Below, in pieces: positions 25,933 to 36,441 of a stretch of 64,000 nucleotides of DNA (its first letter is position 1; each line of letters begins with the position of its first letter). Below the pieces are notes generated by a model that did not search any database, was not told the origin of the DNA, and saw only the letters and a list, made by a program, of their open reading frames with translations. This DNA comes from Hymenobacter terrenus (GTDB lineage: Bacteria; Bacteroidota; Bacteroidia; Cytophagales; Hymenobacteraceae). A program made the translations under genes and the position numbers. The DNA is taken from the NCBI RefSeq assembly GCF_000972495.1, contig NZ_LATM01000018.1, positions 40,088 through 104,087 on the forward strand, given 5' to 3'.

Positions 25933-28900
25933 GTGCCTGACATGGGCCTAACCTCCCATGCCACTATTCATTTATCCTGCTTGAAATCCGGTCAGAAATT
26001 ACTCCCCGCGTCGGTTGTTGTAGTTGCGTCGTTGCTGACGTGGTGGGCCCAGGCCACACCACTAGCTGGCGCACGCCTAACCAGAGCGTTGCTCCGTGCC
26101 AGCCGTGCGCTGGCTTCCGATACTCCCCGGCCTGGTGGCGCGGTGGTAGATACTACGGGTCCTTATAAGCCCAGCCGCCGCCCGCGGGTGCGGGCCCACG
26201 ACCGTCCGGGTAGCCCTTTTGGGCCGGGCCGTCGGGAGTCTCCGTTGGTGCTACCGTTGCCTAAAAACGTAAAACTTGACGTCACGGTTGACGATAGTCT
26301 GAAAAACTTTGACGTTAAAGAGAAAGTAGGAGCCAATATTGATTACCGTGACCCGAGCGTGCTCTCTTACAAGGAGTACGAGCAGTTCCAGCAGCGCCAG
26401 GCCATCAGCAATTATTACCGGGACAAGGCCAAGGGCGGCGTTACGGGGCCCGCGGCAGCGGCCGGCACGCCCCAAGCCCAGCGCTTGATTCCCAAAATTT
26501 ACCTTGGGCCCATTGCCAACCGTATTTTTGGTGGCAGCTATGTCGATATTCGGCCGGCGGGCTCGGTCACCCTCAAATTTGGTGGGCGGTTTAATAAGAA
26601 CGAAAACCCAGCCCTAACACTGCGCCAGCAAAGCGTGGGCGACTTTTTGTTCGAGCAAAACATCAACGTCAACCTCACGGGACAAGTTGGCACCAAGCTC
26701 AAACTGGCGTTCAACTACGACACCAAAGCGTCGTTCGACTTTGATAACCAGATTAAGTTCGACTACGCGGGCGAAGAGACGGACATCGTCCGGAAAGTAG
26801 ATCTGGGCAATGTGAGCCTGCCGCTCACTAACTCCCTGGTGCAGGGTGGGCAAAATCTGTTCGGGATTAAAACCCAGTTGCAGTTTGGGAAGCTCGGGGT
26901 GACGGCCGTGGCTGCCACCGTGCGCGGTACTGCCGACGAAGTTCGCATTCAGAATGGTGCCCAGAGCCGGCAGTACGAAATCAAAGTGAGCCAATACGAG
27001 CGGGACCGGCACTTCTTCCTGTCGCAGTTTTTCCGCGACAAGTACGACCGGGCCCTGCGCAACCTGCCTACCATTCAGAGCGACGGGGTGTCCATCACCC
27101 GCGTGGAGGTGTACGTGACCAACGACAACCGCACTACCGAAAGCCTACGCAACGTGGTGACGCTGATGGACCTTGGGGAACCTTTTCGCCTGTATCAGGA
27201 AAAATACCGCAGGGGTAGTCCAACTGCGCTGTCACCAGCCAACAACGACGCTAACGACGAGTTTCGCACCGTGACGGGCGGCACCCGCGATAACATTGGC
27301 GTAGATAATTTTTTGCAGGGTGCCCAGGGCCTGACCAAGAACGTTGACTTTGAGCGGGTGCGGGCCCGTAAGCTCGACACGCGCGAATACACCTTCAATC
27401 CGCAGCTCGGCTATATCTCCCTGAACACGGCCCTGCTGCCCGACCAAGTACTAGGCGTGAGCTATGAGTACCTCTATAATGGCAAGACCTATAAAGTGGG
27501 AGAATTGTCGGGCGACTATAACAACGTAGGTCCAGAGGATGTCATCTTCCTGAAGATGCTGCGGGCCAGCAACCCCGGTATTGGCGTGCTGCCGACGGAT
27601 CGGCCCGATCCGCAGAACCCTGGCCAGACGACAAGGAACACACCGACCTGGGATTTGATGATGAAAAACATCTATCCTCTGAACGCCTCGCAGTTGCAGC
27701 GCGACAACTTTCAGCTGCAAATCGTTTATAAAGACGACGAGACGGGGGTGGATTTGATTTCGCTGAAGGAAGGCGCCCGCCTCACCAACCGGCCCCTGAT
27801 TGAGGTGCTCAACCTTGACAACGTTAATTCTAACAATGACAAGCTGCCCGATGGCAATTTCGACTTCTTCCAGGGCATAACGATTGACCCTGAACTGGGG
27901 AAGGTTATTTTCCCGAACGTGCAGCCGTTCGGCTCCTACCTGCGCAGCCAGCTCACGGGCGAACAAGCGCTCATCGACAAATATGTGTACTCGGAGCTGT
28001 ATGACCAGACCCAGAGCGATGCCCAGCAGCGGCAGGAAAAGGATAAGTTCTTTCTGCGCGGGCGCTTCCAGGGTGGGGCAGGCTCCGACGAGATTACCCT
28101 TCCCGGCATTGGCATTGCGCAGGGATCAGTGCGAGTGCGCTCGGGCTCGACGCTGCTGACGGAGGGCGTCGATTACCAAGTATTTTATGATCAGGCTAAG
28201 GTAAAAATCCTGAACCCTGCCTACCTCAACTCGGCCAACGAGCTGCGGGTAGAATTTGAAAAGAACGCCCTGGTGCAGGTGCAACCGCGCCGGCTGGTGG
28301 GGGCTCGCCTCGACTACCAGCTGAACAAGGACGTGAATATTGGCGCTACGGCGCTGCACTTGCTCGAAAACCAGGCGCCGGGCATTAACCGCGTAAACAT
28401 CGGCGACGAGCCGGGCAACAACACCATCGTCGGGCTGGATGGTAGTATTCGAAAGGACAGTCGGGTGCTGACCAAATACCTCGACAAGCTGCCCTTTATC
28501 TCGACGAAGGAGATTTCAACGGTAGCCTTCAGCGGCGAGTTTGCCAAGCTGCTGCCGGGCCGCTCCCAGTTGGGTAACGGGGAAAATGGGGTATCGTACG
28601 TCGATGACTTTGAGAACTCGCGTACACCCTACACCTTGGGCGGGCTGGCCTCAATTCCGGCCTGGCGCCTGGCGTCGACACCGCTGCCGGTGCGGGGCAG
28701 CACGGCTGTGGGCCTGCCTTACAATTACCAACGCGCCAAACTGGCCTGGTACACCGTGGACCAGACCTACTACACCAGTGGGCCGAATGTACCGGGCAAT
28801 ATCTCGGCGGGTGACCTTGTGAACCATTACACCCGGGGTGTGCGGCGTGATGAGGTGTTTCCGAACAAAGATTTGGGGTCGAGCGGTAACGGCTACGAGT

Positions 28901-31900
28901 ACACGTTCGACATGGCTTATTTTCCGCAGGAGCGCGGCCCCTACAACTACAACCCTAACATCGACCCTTCCGGTAAATTATTTACGGGTGCCGATGCCAC
29001 GGCCGCAGAGCTGCGCAATAAGTTTGGGGGCATCACCCGCGCCATTACGTTCGATACCGACTTTGACAATGCCAACATCGAATATCTGGAGTTCTGGATG
29101 ATGGACCCGTTCCTGAAAGTTACCAATCCCAGCGCTCCCGATTCCCGGGTAAGCATCACCGACCAGGACGGCAACGACAAACCCACCACTTCCGGCGGCG
29201 ACTTGGTTATCAACCTCGGTAACGTGAGCGAAGACGTGCTGAAAGATGGCAACCAGCACGAGTTTGAGAACGGCCTGCCCATCAGTGATGACCCGCAGGA
29301 AGTGGACGAAAGCAGCAACCCGACGGTGTGGGGTCGCGTCACGCGCCAGCAGTTCCTCACCGATGCCTTCAACGCCGCACCGGGGGCCCGCCAGCGCCAA
29401 GACGTGGGCCTCGATGGGGTGAACAATGACAATGAGAAAGCGCAGACGCAGTACGGCGCGCAGTATAATGCGCTGCCCGACCCCTCCGGCGATGACTTCC
29501 GCCACCACCTAGACGCGAGCTACGACCAGAATGACAGTAAGATTCTGGGCCGCTACAAAAACTACAACGGCTACGATGGCAACTCGCCCGAAAACAGCCA
29601 GCTCAGCTCGACTGCCTTTCCTGATAAAGAAGACCTGAACCGTGACAACGTGGTGCAGGATGTGGAGCGCTACTACGAGTACCGGATGAATCTCGCCCCC
29701 GGTGGCCTCGATGTGGGTTCAAACTATATCATCGACAAAGTCACGAACAACGTGAACGGCGACAACGTGACGTGGTATCAGTTCCGCATTCCCGTGAGAG
29801 AGTACAACACCGTGCAGGGCAATGGCGGCTTACCATTTGGCTTCAAATCGATTCGGTTCCTGCGCATGTACATGACGGGGTGGCGGGAGCCAGTAGTGCT
29901 CCGTATGGTGCAGCCCCAGTTCGTGGCCAACCAGTGGCGGCGGTTCCTTACTCCCATCGTGGGGCCGGGTGCTCCGCCCTGCGTAGGCTGCCTCACCGAT
30001 GCCACAGCCTTCAATATTTCGACGGTGAGTGTGGAGGAAAACGGGGTGGCCGTAGCCAGCGGCCCAGGTAAGATTCCTTACATATCGCCGCCTGGCATCC
30101 AGCGTGACAAAGAGTATGGTAGCAGCAGTGTCTCGCGCCTGCAGAACGAGCAAAGCCTGCGCCTGGCAGTGGTTGGTCTGCGCGACGGTTATGCCAAGGC
30201 TGCTTATAAGAACATTACTATCAATATGCTGCGCTACAAGCGGCTGCGCATGTTCCTGCACGGTGATACGGATGACTCAAACACCAAAAGCGGCGAAGTT
30301 CAGGCATTCATTCGCATTGGTACCGACTACACTCAGAACTATTATCAGTACTCGCTGCCACTGAACCTGACTCCTGCCGGCACTACGAACCCCGAGGAAG
30401 TGTGGCCCAGCGCCAATACCATTGACGTGGCGTTTCAGGACTTTATTGATGCCAAGGCCAAGCGCAATCAGGGTAATGCTATCAACGTTCCATTCAGCGT
30501 GACGTTGCCCAATGGTGGCACCATCACGGTAGTGGGTAACCCCGATTTTTCGGCGGTGCAGGGTGTGATGATTGGGGTGCTGAACCCTTACACTGATGGC
30601 GTCGAGATTTCAAATAAGACCGTAAACCTCTGGGCTGATGAATTCCGGGTGTTTGACTTCGAGCAGCAGGACGGCTATGCTGCTACCGCCCGGTTCAACA
30701 TGAAGCTGGCCGATTTGGCCAACGTCACGGCGACGGGCAGCTTCACCAGCGTGGGCTTCGGCGGCTTGCAGGACAAAGTGCAGCAACGCTCAACAGACAA
30801 TGTATTCCGGGGCGACCTGAATGCTACGGTAGCCGTTGAGAAATTTCTGCCTGAAAAGCTGAACCTCCGCGTGCCGGTGCTGCTGCAGGTCGGCCGCGAA
30901 AGCCGCTCCCCGCTTTACGACCCACTCGACCCCGACACCAAGCTTGACCAGAGCCTCCAGAAGTTTGTGCGTGATGGCAGGCCAGATGAGGCAGCCAAGG
31001 CCGAATACCGTAAAAAGGTTACTGACCAGACCACCAGTCGAAGCATTTCGGTGCTGAACGTGCGCAAGGAGCGCGGTACTCCCAAGCCCAACGCCACACC
31101 CACCACGCCCAAGCCCTGGGACATTGAGAACCTAGCCCTTAGCTATTCCATCACCGACCGGCTGCACACCGACATCCGCACCGAGCGCGACTATACTCGC
31201 TCCTATACTGCGGCCGTGGCCTACGTGTACCAGACTACGCCCAAAAACTACACGCCGCTGAGCAAGATTAAGGGATTGGACAATCCGTACCTAAAAATCT
31301 TCCAGGACCTGAACTTTACACCGCTGCCCTCGCGCTTCTCTTTCCGTACTGACCTTGACCGGCGCTACAACGAGCGGTTCCTGCAGCGCGTAGTGAACCC
31401 AGGCGAGCTGCCCGTTAGCGCCGGCGCGCCTATTGTGCAAAAAGCGTTCTATGTCAGCCGTATCTATGACCTGAAGTGGGACCTGACCAAGAGCCTGATT
31501 TTCGATTATACCGCCACCAACCGGGGCGTAGTAGATGAAGGCCCCGGCCGCACTATCGGTGGAAGCGATGAAGCCATTCGTAACCGTAGCCAAGTGCAGA
31601 AGAACCTATTGCGCGGCGGCCGAACCACCAACTTCAACCAGACGGCTGCGCTGACGTATCGGCTGCCGCTCGATAAGTTTCCGCTCACCGACTGGCTGAG
31701 TGCCGATACCCGCTATGCCGCCAACTACACTTGGCAGGCGGCCTCCACGGGCCAGCGTGTACTTGTCGACCCGCTTGGTACCGACACCACAACTACCCAG
31801 CTCGCCTTGGGCAACACCATTCAGAACAACGCTGAAATCACTGCCAACGGCAAGATTGACCTGGTGAAGCTTTATAACAAGGTGAAGTTCCTAAACATCA

Positions 31901-33495
31901 TCAATAACGCGCCGGCTCCGGGGAATAAACCCAAGGGTGGCCGCGCTGATATCCTGCGCCGAGCCTTGCCTGACCAGAATCCCCAGGCAAAAACTCCGGC
32001 CGAGCCCGATACCACTCAGGAGAAAAACCGTTTCCTGAAGGCCGTGCTGCGCTCGCTGATGACCGCCCGTTCGATCAATTTCACCTTTGTGCAATCGCAG
32101 GGTACCCTGCTGCCTGGTTACCTGCCCAAGACTAAAGCGTTTGGGTTAGATAATGATTTCTCCGCGCCGGGGCTGCCGTTTATCCTAGGGCAGCAATACG
32201 ACCTGAATACCCTCTACAACCGGGCTAGCAACAACGGCTGGTACACGCCCCAGAGCGAGTACTTGAATACCGCGTTCAGCTCGCTGCTCACCCAAAACCT
32301 GACCCTGCGCACTGCCTTGGAGCCCTTCCGCGACTTCAACATTCAAGTGGATGCGCGGCAGCAAGTGGCTCGCAACCGCGATGCCTACTACCGTCGGCGG
32401 CTGAATGAGGAGACGCTGACGCCTGAACTTGACCCCGCTACTGGCCTGCCGGTGCCCATCGTGGCCCAGTCGGTAGGGACGGGCTCGTTCAACACGTCCA
32501 CCATCACCATCCAAACGCTGTTTGGCGACCTTGGGGCCAATGGTGAGACGTCGAAAGCCTTTGACCGGTTTGTTAAAAACCGCCAAATCGTTCAGGAACG
32601 GTTGACCGAGCTGAACCCATCACCCGGGGGAACAGGCTACGGCTATAACTCGCAGGATGTGCTAATGCAGAGCTTCGTTGATGCCTACCAGGGCCGAACG
32701 TCGGACGGTTATAAAGATCAGAAGTTCGACCTGTTGAGTATGATTCCCCTGCCCAACTGGCGCGTCGACTATAACGGCTTCGCACAACTGCCCCTCATCA
32801 AGAAGTATTTTAGTTCATTCACCCTCAATCACGCTTATGCGTCGACCTACAGTGTGGGCAACTACACTACTTCGAATAATTATTCGAGCATCACTTCAGC
32901 ACCAGAATTTCCATACGAACGCAGCAACGGCCAGTACATCCCCTACAACGTGGTGGGTCAGGTGAGCATCGTGGAGCGCCTTTCGCCGCTGATTGGGGTA
33001 AATTTCCAGACCGTAAGCAAGCTCACTGGCCGCCTTGAATACCGTACCGACCGCTCCGTGCTGCTGAATATTACCAACGCGCAGGTAACGGAGCTGTCCA
33101 CGACCGAATTCGTGATTGGCTTCGGCTACGCGTCTAACAGCCTAAAACTGCCCTTCCGCGTGGGTGGCGAGCAGCGGGTGCTGAAAAACAATCTTACTGC
33201 TCGTCTCGACCTGAGCATCCGCGATAACATTACGGTGCAGCGTAGCATCCTCGACTCGGTAGACCCCAGCGCCGCCACGCCCATCCTTCCTGCCAATGTG
33301 GGGCGTCCTGAAAGCACGATTACCAATGGCTCGAAGACCTTCCAGCTACGGCCTACCATCGATTACCTGTTGAACACCCGTCTCAACCTACAGCTGTACT
33401 ACAGCCAGACCGTCACCACCCCGCGCATCAGCAATGCCTTCCGCAATTCAGCTTCCGAAGGCGGCGTGCAGCTGCGCTACAGCTTGGCGCAATAA
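25933..33495 (+). CDS. sprA: Cell-surface protein SprA, T9SS outer-membrane translocon
   Basis: A 2520-residue outer-membrane giant; SprA forms the very large beta-barrel through which T9SS cargo crosses the outer membrane and is also needed for gliding where that occurs. An N-terminal export signal (LPASVVVVASLLTWWAQATP) precedes an Arg/Pro-rich stretch. Family segments include FGGSYVDIRPAGSVTLKFGG, DDFENSRTPYTLGGLASIPA and AYFPQERGPYNYNPNIDP, and the C-terminal half has many amphipathic beta-strands. Size and order match SprA, and ruvA upstream with gcvH downstream is its usual context. Type A and B sorting domains on three proteins nearby imply the system is used. Confidence 0.97.
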   Translation: MPDMGLTSHATIHLSCLKSGQKLLPASVVVVASLLTWWAQATPLAGARLTRALLRASRALASDTPRPGGAVVDTTGPYKPSRRPRVRAHDRPGSPFGPGRRESPLVLPLPKNVKLDVTVDDSLKNFDVKEKVGANIDYRDPSVLSYKEYEQFQQRQAISNYYRDKAKGGVTGPAAAAGTPQAQRLIPKIYLGPIANRIFGGSYVDIRPAGSVTLKFGGRFNKNENPALTLRQQSVGDFLFEQNINVNLTGQVGTKLKLAFNYDTKASFDFDNQIKFDYAGEETDIVRKVDLGNVSLPLTNSLVQGGQNLFGIKTQLQFGKLGVTAVAATVRGTADEVRIQNGAQSRQYEIKVSQYERDRHFFLSQFFRDKYDRALRNLPTIQSDGVSITRVEVYVTNDNRTTESLRNVVTLMDLGEPFRLYQEKYRRGSPTALSPANNDANDEFRTVTGGTRDNIGVDNFLQGAQGLTKNVDFERVRARKLDTREYTFNPQLGYISLNTALLPDQVLGVSYEYLYNGKTYKVGELSGDYNNVGPEDVIFLKMLRASNPGIGVLPTDRPDPQNPGQTTRNTPTWDLMMKNIYPLNASQLQRDNFQLQIVYKDDETGVDLISLKEGARLTNRPLIEVLNLDNVNSNNDKLPDGNFDFFQGITIDPELGKVIFPNVQPFGSYLRSQLTGEQALIDKYVYSELYDQTQSDAQQRQEKDKFFLRGRFQGGAGSDEITLPGIGIAQGSVRVRSGSTLLTEGVDYQVFYDQAKVKILNPAYLNSANELRVEFEKNALVQVQPRRLVGARLDYQLNKDVNIGATALHLLENQAPGINRVNIGDEPGNNTIVGLDGSIRKDSRVLTKYLDKLPFISTKEISTVAFSGEFAKLLPGRSQLGNGENGVSYVDDFENSRTPYTLGGLASIPAWRLASTPLPVRGSTAVGLPYNYQRAKLAWYTVDQTYYTSGPNVPGNISAGDLVNHYTRGVRRDEVFPNKDLGSSGNGYEYTFDMAYFPQERGPYNYNPNIDPSGKLFTGADATAAELRNKFGGITRAITFDTDFDNANIEYLEFWMMDPFLKVTNPSAPDSRVSITDQDGNDKPTTSGGDLVINLGNVSEDVLKDGNQHEFENGLPISDDPQEVDESSNPTVWGRVTRQQFLTDAFNAAPGARQRQDVGLDGVNNDNEKAQTQYGAQYNALPDPSGDDFRHHLDASYDQNDSKILGRYKNYNGYDGNSPENSQLSSTAFPDKEDLNRDNVVQDVERYYEYRMNLAPGGLDVGSNYIIDKVTNNVNGDNVTWYQFRIPVREYNTVQGNGGLPFGFKSIRFLRMYMTGWREPVVLRMVQPQFVANQWRRFLTPIVGPGAPPCVGCLTDATAFNISTVSVEENGVAVASGPGKIPYISPPGIQRDKEYGSSSVSRLQNEQSLRLAVVGLRDGYAKAAYKNITINMLRYKRLRMFLHGDTDDSNTKSGEVQAFIRIGTDYTQNYYQYSLPLNLTPAGTTNPEEVWPSANTIDVAFQDFIDAKAKRNQGNAINVPFSVTLPNGGTITVVGNPDFSAVQGVMIGVLNPYTDGVEISNKTVNLWADEFRVFDFEQQDGYAATARFNMKLADLANVTATGSFTSVGFGGLQDKVQQRSTDNVFRGDLNATVAVEKFLPEKLNLRVPVLLQVGRESRSPLYDPLDPDTKLDQSLQKFVRDGRPDEAAKAEYRKKVTDQTTSRSISVLNVRKERGTPKPNATPTTPKPWDIENLALSYSITDRLHTDIRTERDYTRSYTAAVAYVYQTTPKNYTPLSKIKGLDNPYLKIFQDLNFTPLPSRFSFRTDLDRRYNERFLQRVVNPGELPVSAGAPIVQKAFYVSRIYDLKWDLTKSLIFDYTATNRGVVDEGPGRTIGGSDEAIRNRSQVQKNLLRGGRTTNFNQTAALTYRLPLDKFPLTDWLSADTRYAANYTWQAASTGQRVLVDPLGTDTTTTQLALGNTIQNNAEITANGKIDLVKLYNKVKFLNIINNAPAPGNKPKGGRADILRRALPDQNPQAKTPAEPDTTQEKNRFLKAVLRSLMTARSINFTFVQSQGTLLPGYLPKTKAFGLDNDFSAPGLPFILGQQYDLNTLYNRASNNGWYTPQSEYLNTAFSSLLTQNLTLRTALEPFRDFNIQVDARQQVARNRDAYYRRRLNEETLTPELDPATGLPVPIVAQSVGTGSFNTSTITIQTLFGDLGANGETSKAFDRFVKNRQIVQERLTELNPSPGGTGYGYNSQDVLMQSFVDAYQGRTSDGYKDQKFDLLSMIPLPNWRVDYNGFAQLPLIKKYFSSFTLNHAYASTYSVGNYTTSNNYSSITSAPEFPYERSNGQYIPYNVVGQVSIVERLSPLIGVNFQTVSKLTGRLEYRTDRSVLLNITNAQVTELSTTEFVIGFGYASNSLKLPFRVGGEQRVLKNNLTARLDLSIRDNITVQRSILDSVDPSAATPILPANVGRPESTITNGSKTFQLRPTIDYLLNTRLNLQLYYSQTVTTPRISNAFRNSASEGGVQLRYSLAQ

Positions 33496-33591
33496 GCGAA
33501 TGAGTAGAAAATGAGTGAATAGGTGGTAAGTTGGCGCAGAAATATCCCGCGGCTGCTTCCGCTAAATTTCGACTGCTTGCTTTGGCTTGCC

Positions 33592-33599
33592 TACTTTTG
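33592..33599 (+). promoter_or_regulatory. -7 promoter element of gcvH
   Basis: TACTTTTG matches TAnnTTTG. It lies 56 bp before the gcvH ATG at 33655 and 8 bp before an in-frame GTG at 33607. Confidence 0.45.
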
Positions 33600-33654
33600 A
33601 GCTGTCGTGAGTTTTTTTGCTCCTTCGCTCATTCACCCTTCACTCATTGAACCA

Positions 33655-34035
33655 ATGAACCTGCCCTCCACTCTGCATTATACTAAGGACCACGAATGGA
33701 TTCGCGTTGAAGGTGATATCGCCTATGTAGGCATCACCGACCACGCCCAGAAAGAGCTTGGCGACATTGTTTACGTCGACATCGACACCCTCGACAAAGA
33801 GGTGGCCCAGCACGACGTGTTTGGCACAGTAGAGGCCGTCAAAACGGTTTCGGACCTGTTCAGTCCCATCACCGGCACCGTGCTGGAAGTGAATGCCAAG
33901 TTGGCCGATGCTCCTGAAACCGTTAACTCTGACCCCTACGGCGATGGCTGGATGGTGAAAATCTCCATTGCCAATCCCGAGGAATTGAAAGACCTGCTGA
34001 GCGCCGAAACGTACGGTGAGTTGGTTGGCGCGTAA
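33655..34035 (+). CDS. gcvH: Glycine cleavage system H protein
   Basis: Lipoylated carrier of the glycine cleavage complex, passing the aminomethyl group from P to T protein. The 126-residue length is typical. KDHEWIRVEGDIAYVGITDH opens the fold, and the lipoyl-lysine segment GTVEAVKTVSDLFSPITG is intact. The ATG at 33655 is chosen because the upstream extension (GTG at 33607) has no family counterpart. The following VanZ-containing gene starts 33 bp later and may be co-transcribed. Confidence 0.97.
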   Translation: MNLPSTLHYTKDHEWIRVEGDIAYVGITDHAQKELGDIVYVDIDTLDKEVAQHDVFGTVEAVKTVSDLFSPITGTVLEVNAKLADAPETVNSDPYGDGWMVKISIANPEELKDLLSAETYGELVGA

Positions 34036-34068
34036 AATCGCAGTACCTGCTTTAGCTTGTGCGTCGTG

Positions 34069-35847
34069 ATGCCGACTCCTTCTCGCCTACCGCACAAGCC
34101 AGAGCCGGTACTGCCCCCCGGTCGTCCTTACGCGGCATTGCCCTTGCTCTGGGCCGCCGTAGTACTGATACTGACCCTTACGCCGGCGAATGAAATGCCA
34201 CACACGCCCAATTGGGAGCTGTTGTCTTTTGACACAGCGGCCCATGCGGGCGTGTTTGTTGTATTAGCGGGCCTAAGCTGGTTCTCCGTAAAGCGGCAAC
34301 GCCGCTGGCCCCGTTTGGCTCGCCACGCTGGGTTGGTCGTGTTTGTGGGCAGCACCCTCTTTGGAGGCCTGATAGAAGTGCTGCAAATGACCATGCGGCT
34401 GGGCCGGCACGGCGACTGGACCGATTTGCTCAGCGACGCTATTGGCGCGGGCTTGACAGTCGGCCTGGCCACGGCGTGGACGACCCGCCAACAGCCCCGC
34501 ACGCGGCCATTGGCTTCTATTATCTGGTTTGGAGTAGTGCTGGCTGGCGCCGGACCCACACTGGCGCACGCTCAGGATATGCTTCGCGCCCGTCGCACCA
34601 TCGAGAAGTTGACCTCACCTGCCCTGCATGGGCGCGGCTACGTGCAGCAGGGCGAGCACAACGCCGCTGCCTACCTTCGTAGCCGCCTGCGCGACCTGAA
34701 ACTGGAGCCCTTGGCACCCAATTACACTCAGTCCTTTACTCTGAATGTAAACACGTTTCCGGGCAAGGTTAAAATGACGCTTGTGGAACCAGCCCCGGCG
34801 ATTCGTGCGACCGTACTTACACCTGGCACTGATTTTATCGTCCTGCCAGATGCAAAATCAATCAACGCAACCGAATTATGGGTAAGCAGGCTTGACACTG
34901 TAGACCTTGCTACTAATGAGACTCAGTTAACTTGGCTCAAAACCTTGCGGCAACATCCGGCAAGTGGGCGAGCTGTTTTATCCACGGCCCGCGTCCAAAC
35001 GAAGTACCCTAGTCTGCCTCCTTATCTCCGGCAAGCCATTGATTCGTCGGCTGTGCATCTGGAGCTAGTGCCTAAGCTAATCGCGTCGCTCAGCTCTGAG
35101 CAAGCTAATCAGACTAAAATCGCCGTGCTGGAAAACGCCAAATACTGGACGGCTGGTGGGGGAACTCTGAAGCTGCAGTTACAAATCGAAGCAGACTTAA
35201 AACGCAATTATCAAACCCAGAATCTCGCCGCCCTCATCCGCGGCACTGCCCAGCCCGATTCCTTTTTAGTTGTCTCAGCTCACTACGACCACCTCGGCAT
35301 GATGGGCAAAAACGTGTATTTCCCCGGGGCCAATGACAACGCCAGCGGCGTAGCCCTGCTTCTGGAGTTGGCAGCCCACTATGCCCTGCCCAAAAACCGG
35401 CTAGCTTACTCCATCGTTTTTTTGCTCTTTGGGGCTGAGGAGGCCGGCTTGGTTGGTTCCAGCCACTTTGTGGCTCACCCGTTGATTCCGCTCAAAAGTA
35501 TCAAGTTCCTTGTCAATCTCGACCTGCTGGGTACCGGCGAACAAGGGGCTACCGTTGTTAATGGTCGTGTATTGGAGGCACCTTACCGCCGTTTGGTCAC
35601 TCTCAACGAGGCGCACCATTATCTTCCGCAGCTAGCACCGCGCGGCCGCGCCGCCAATTCTGACCACGCGCCGTTTTTTGAAGCGGGAGTACCCGCATTT
35701 TTTATCTATACCCGTGGTGGCAGCACTGCCTATCATGACGTCAACGACCGGCCCGAGGCCCTGTCGCTGGCTGGTTTCGCGGGAGCATTCGGGCTGGTGC
35801 GTGACTTTATAGGTGAGTTAGGGGCTGCGCCAACCCCCAAAAAATAA
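34069..35847 (+). CDS. VanZ-like membrane domain fused to an M28 family peptidase
   Basis: A 592-residue protein in one uninterrupted frame. Residues about 20-145 form a VanZ-like membrane domain (SFDTAAHAGVFVVLAGLSWF, LFGGLIEVLQMT, GDWTDLLSDAIGAGLTVGLA). A further hydrophobic segment (LASIIWFGVVLAGAGPTLAH) that looks like a former signal peptide joins it to an extracytoplasmic M28 peptidase. The zinc-peptidase ligands are visible: His in SAHYDHLG, Asp in GANDNASGV, Glu pair in GAEEAGL, Asp in VNLDLLGTG and His in NSDHAPFFEAG. A separate VanZ gene commonly follows gcvH in this phylum, so the peptidase part is the addition. It is probably an aminopeptidase at the outer face of the inner membrane. 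An upstream TTG at 34057 is also possible. Confidence 0.88.
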   Translation: MPTPSRLPHKPEPVLPPGRPYAALPLLWAAVVLILTLTPANEMPHTPNWELLSFDTAAHAGVFVVLAGLSWFSVKRQRRWPRLARHAGLVVFVGSTLFGGLIEVLQMTMRLGRHGDWTDLLSDAIGAGLTVGLATAWTTRQQPRTRPLASIIWFGVVLAGAGPTLAHAQDMLRARRTIEKLTSPALHGRGYVQQGEHNAAAYLRSRLRDLKLEPLAPNYTQSFTLNVNTFPGKVKMTLVEPAPAIRATVLTPGTDFIVLPDAKSINATELWVSRLDTVDLATNETQLTWLKTLRQHPASGRAVLSTARVQTKYPSLPPYLRQAIDSSAVHLELVPKLIASLSSEQANQTKIAVLENAKYWTAGGGTLKLQLQIEADLKRNYQTQNLAALIRGTAQPDSFLVVSAHYDHLGMMGKNVYFPGANDNASGVALLLELAAHYALPKNRLAYSIVFLLFGAEEAGLVGSSHFVAHPLIPLKSIKFLVNLDLLGTGEQGATVVNGRVLEAPYRRLVTLNEAHHYLPQLAPRGRAANSDHAPFFEAGVPAFFIYTRGGSTAYHDVNDRPEALSLAGFAGAFGLVRDFIGELGAAPTPKK

Positions 35848-35904
35848 GTCGGTAGCCGAACCTGTGTTCGACTACCGACTACTTGCTGCTGATTACCTGA
35901 GAAT

Positions 35905-36441
35905 TTATCCCTTGGCTTTCAACGAAAGCATGATTTGCTTGGCAATGGGCTCCCACTCGGGTTTCTGGCGGTCGGCACAGTTGAAAGTGCAAATCATCAG
36001 CTTGCCTTCCACGTCGGTGAAGAATACCAGGGTGTACACTTCGTGGCCCATTTCAGGCTTCATGAACTCAAGGTAGCCCACTTTACGGTTGTTGATATTC
36101 TTCACCCCGTCGCCAAACCAGGTTGCTTCCTTGTATTGCTTGTGGTAGGTCTTGCTAAATGAGCCAGAGTAGATGTCAACCATATCTTGGTCGGCATCAT
36201 TGTCGCTGTAGTTGAAGGCGAGGCTGATAAGGTTGTTATTGGTGAAAATAACGCTCGGACGGCTTTGGGCCTTCGCGTAAGCAAAGTCCATCTGCTGCTC
36301 GGTCATTACCTCAAATCCCTTGGGAATCAGGATTTCCACTCGCTCGCTGAGCACCCGCTTCTTCACCAACTCAATTTCAGTAACAGGACGTGCAGCCATT
36401 AGCAGCAGTCCTAGAACGCAGAGTAAAAATGTAGATTTCAT
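35905..36441 (-). CDS. Secreted protein, unknown function
   Basis: A 178-residue protein with a signal peptide (MKSTFLLCVLGLLLMAARP). The mature part opens with EIELVKKRVLSERVEILIPK followed by GFEVMTEQQMDFAYAKAQSR, has many Asn/Asp-rich strands (NNNLISLAFNYSDNDADQD) and ends in a helix (PIAKQIMLSLKAKG). It resembles the small beta-sandwich periplasmic proteins of Bacteroidota whose role is unknown. The ATG at 36441 is preferred to 36570 because it gives the signal peptide. It is convergent with the VanZ-M28 gene. Confidence 0.72.
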   Translation of the reverse strand: MKSTFLLCVLGLLLMAARPVTEIELVKKRVLSERVEILIPKGFEVMTEQQMDFAYAKAQSRPSVIFTNNNLISLAFNYSDNDADQDMVDIYSGSFSKTYHKQYKEATWFGDGVKNINNRKVGYLEFMKPEMGHEVYTLVFFTDVEGKLMICTFNCADRQKPEWEPIAKQIMLSLKAKG

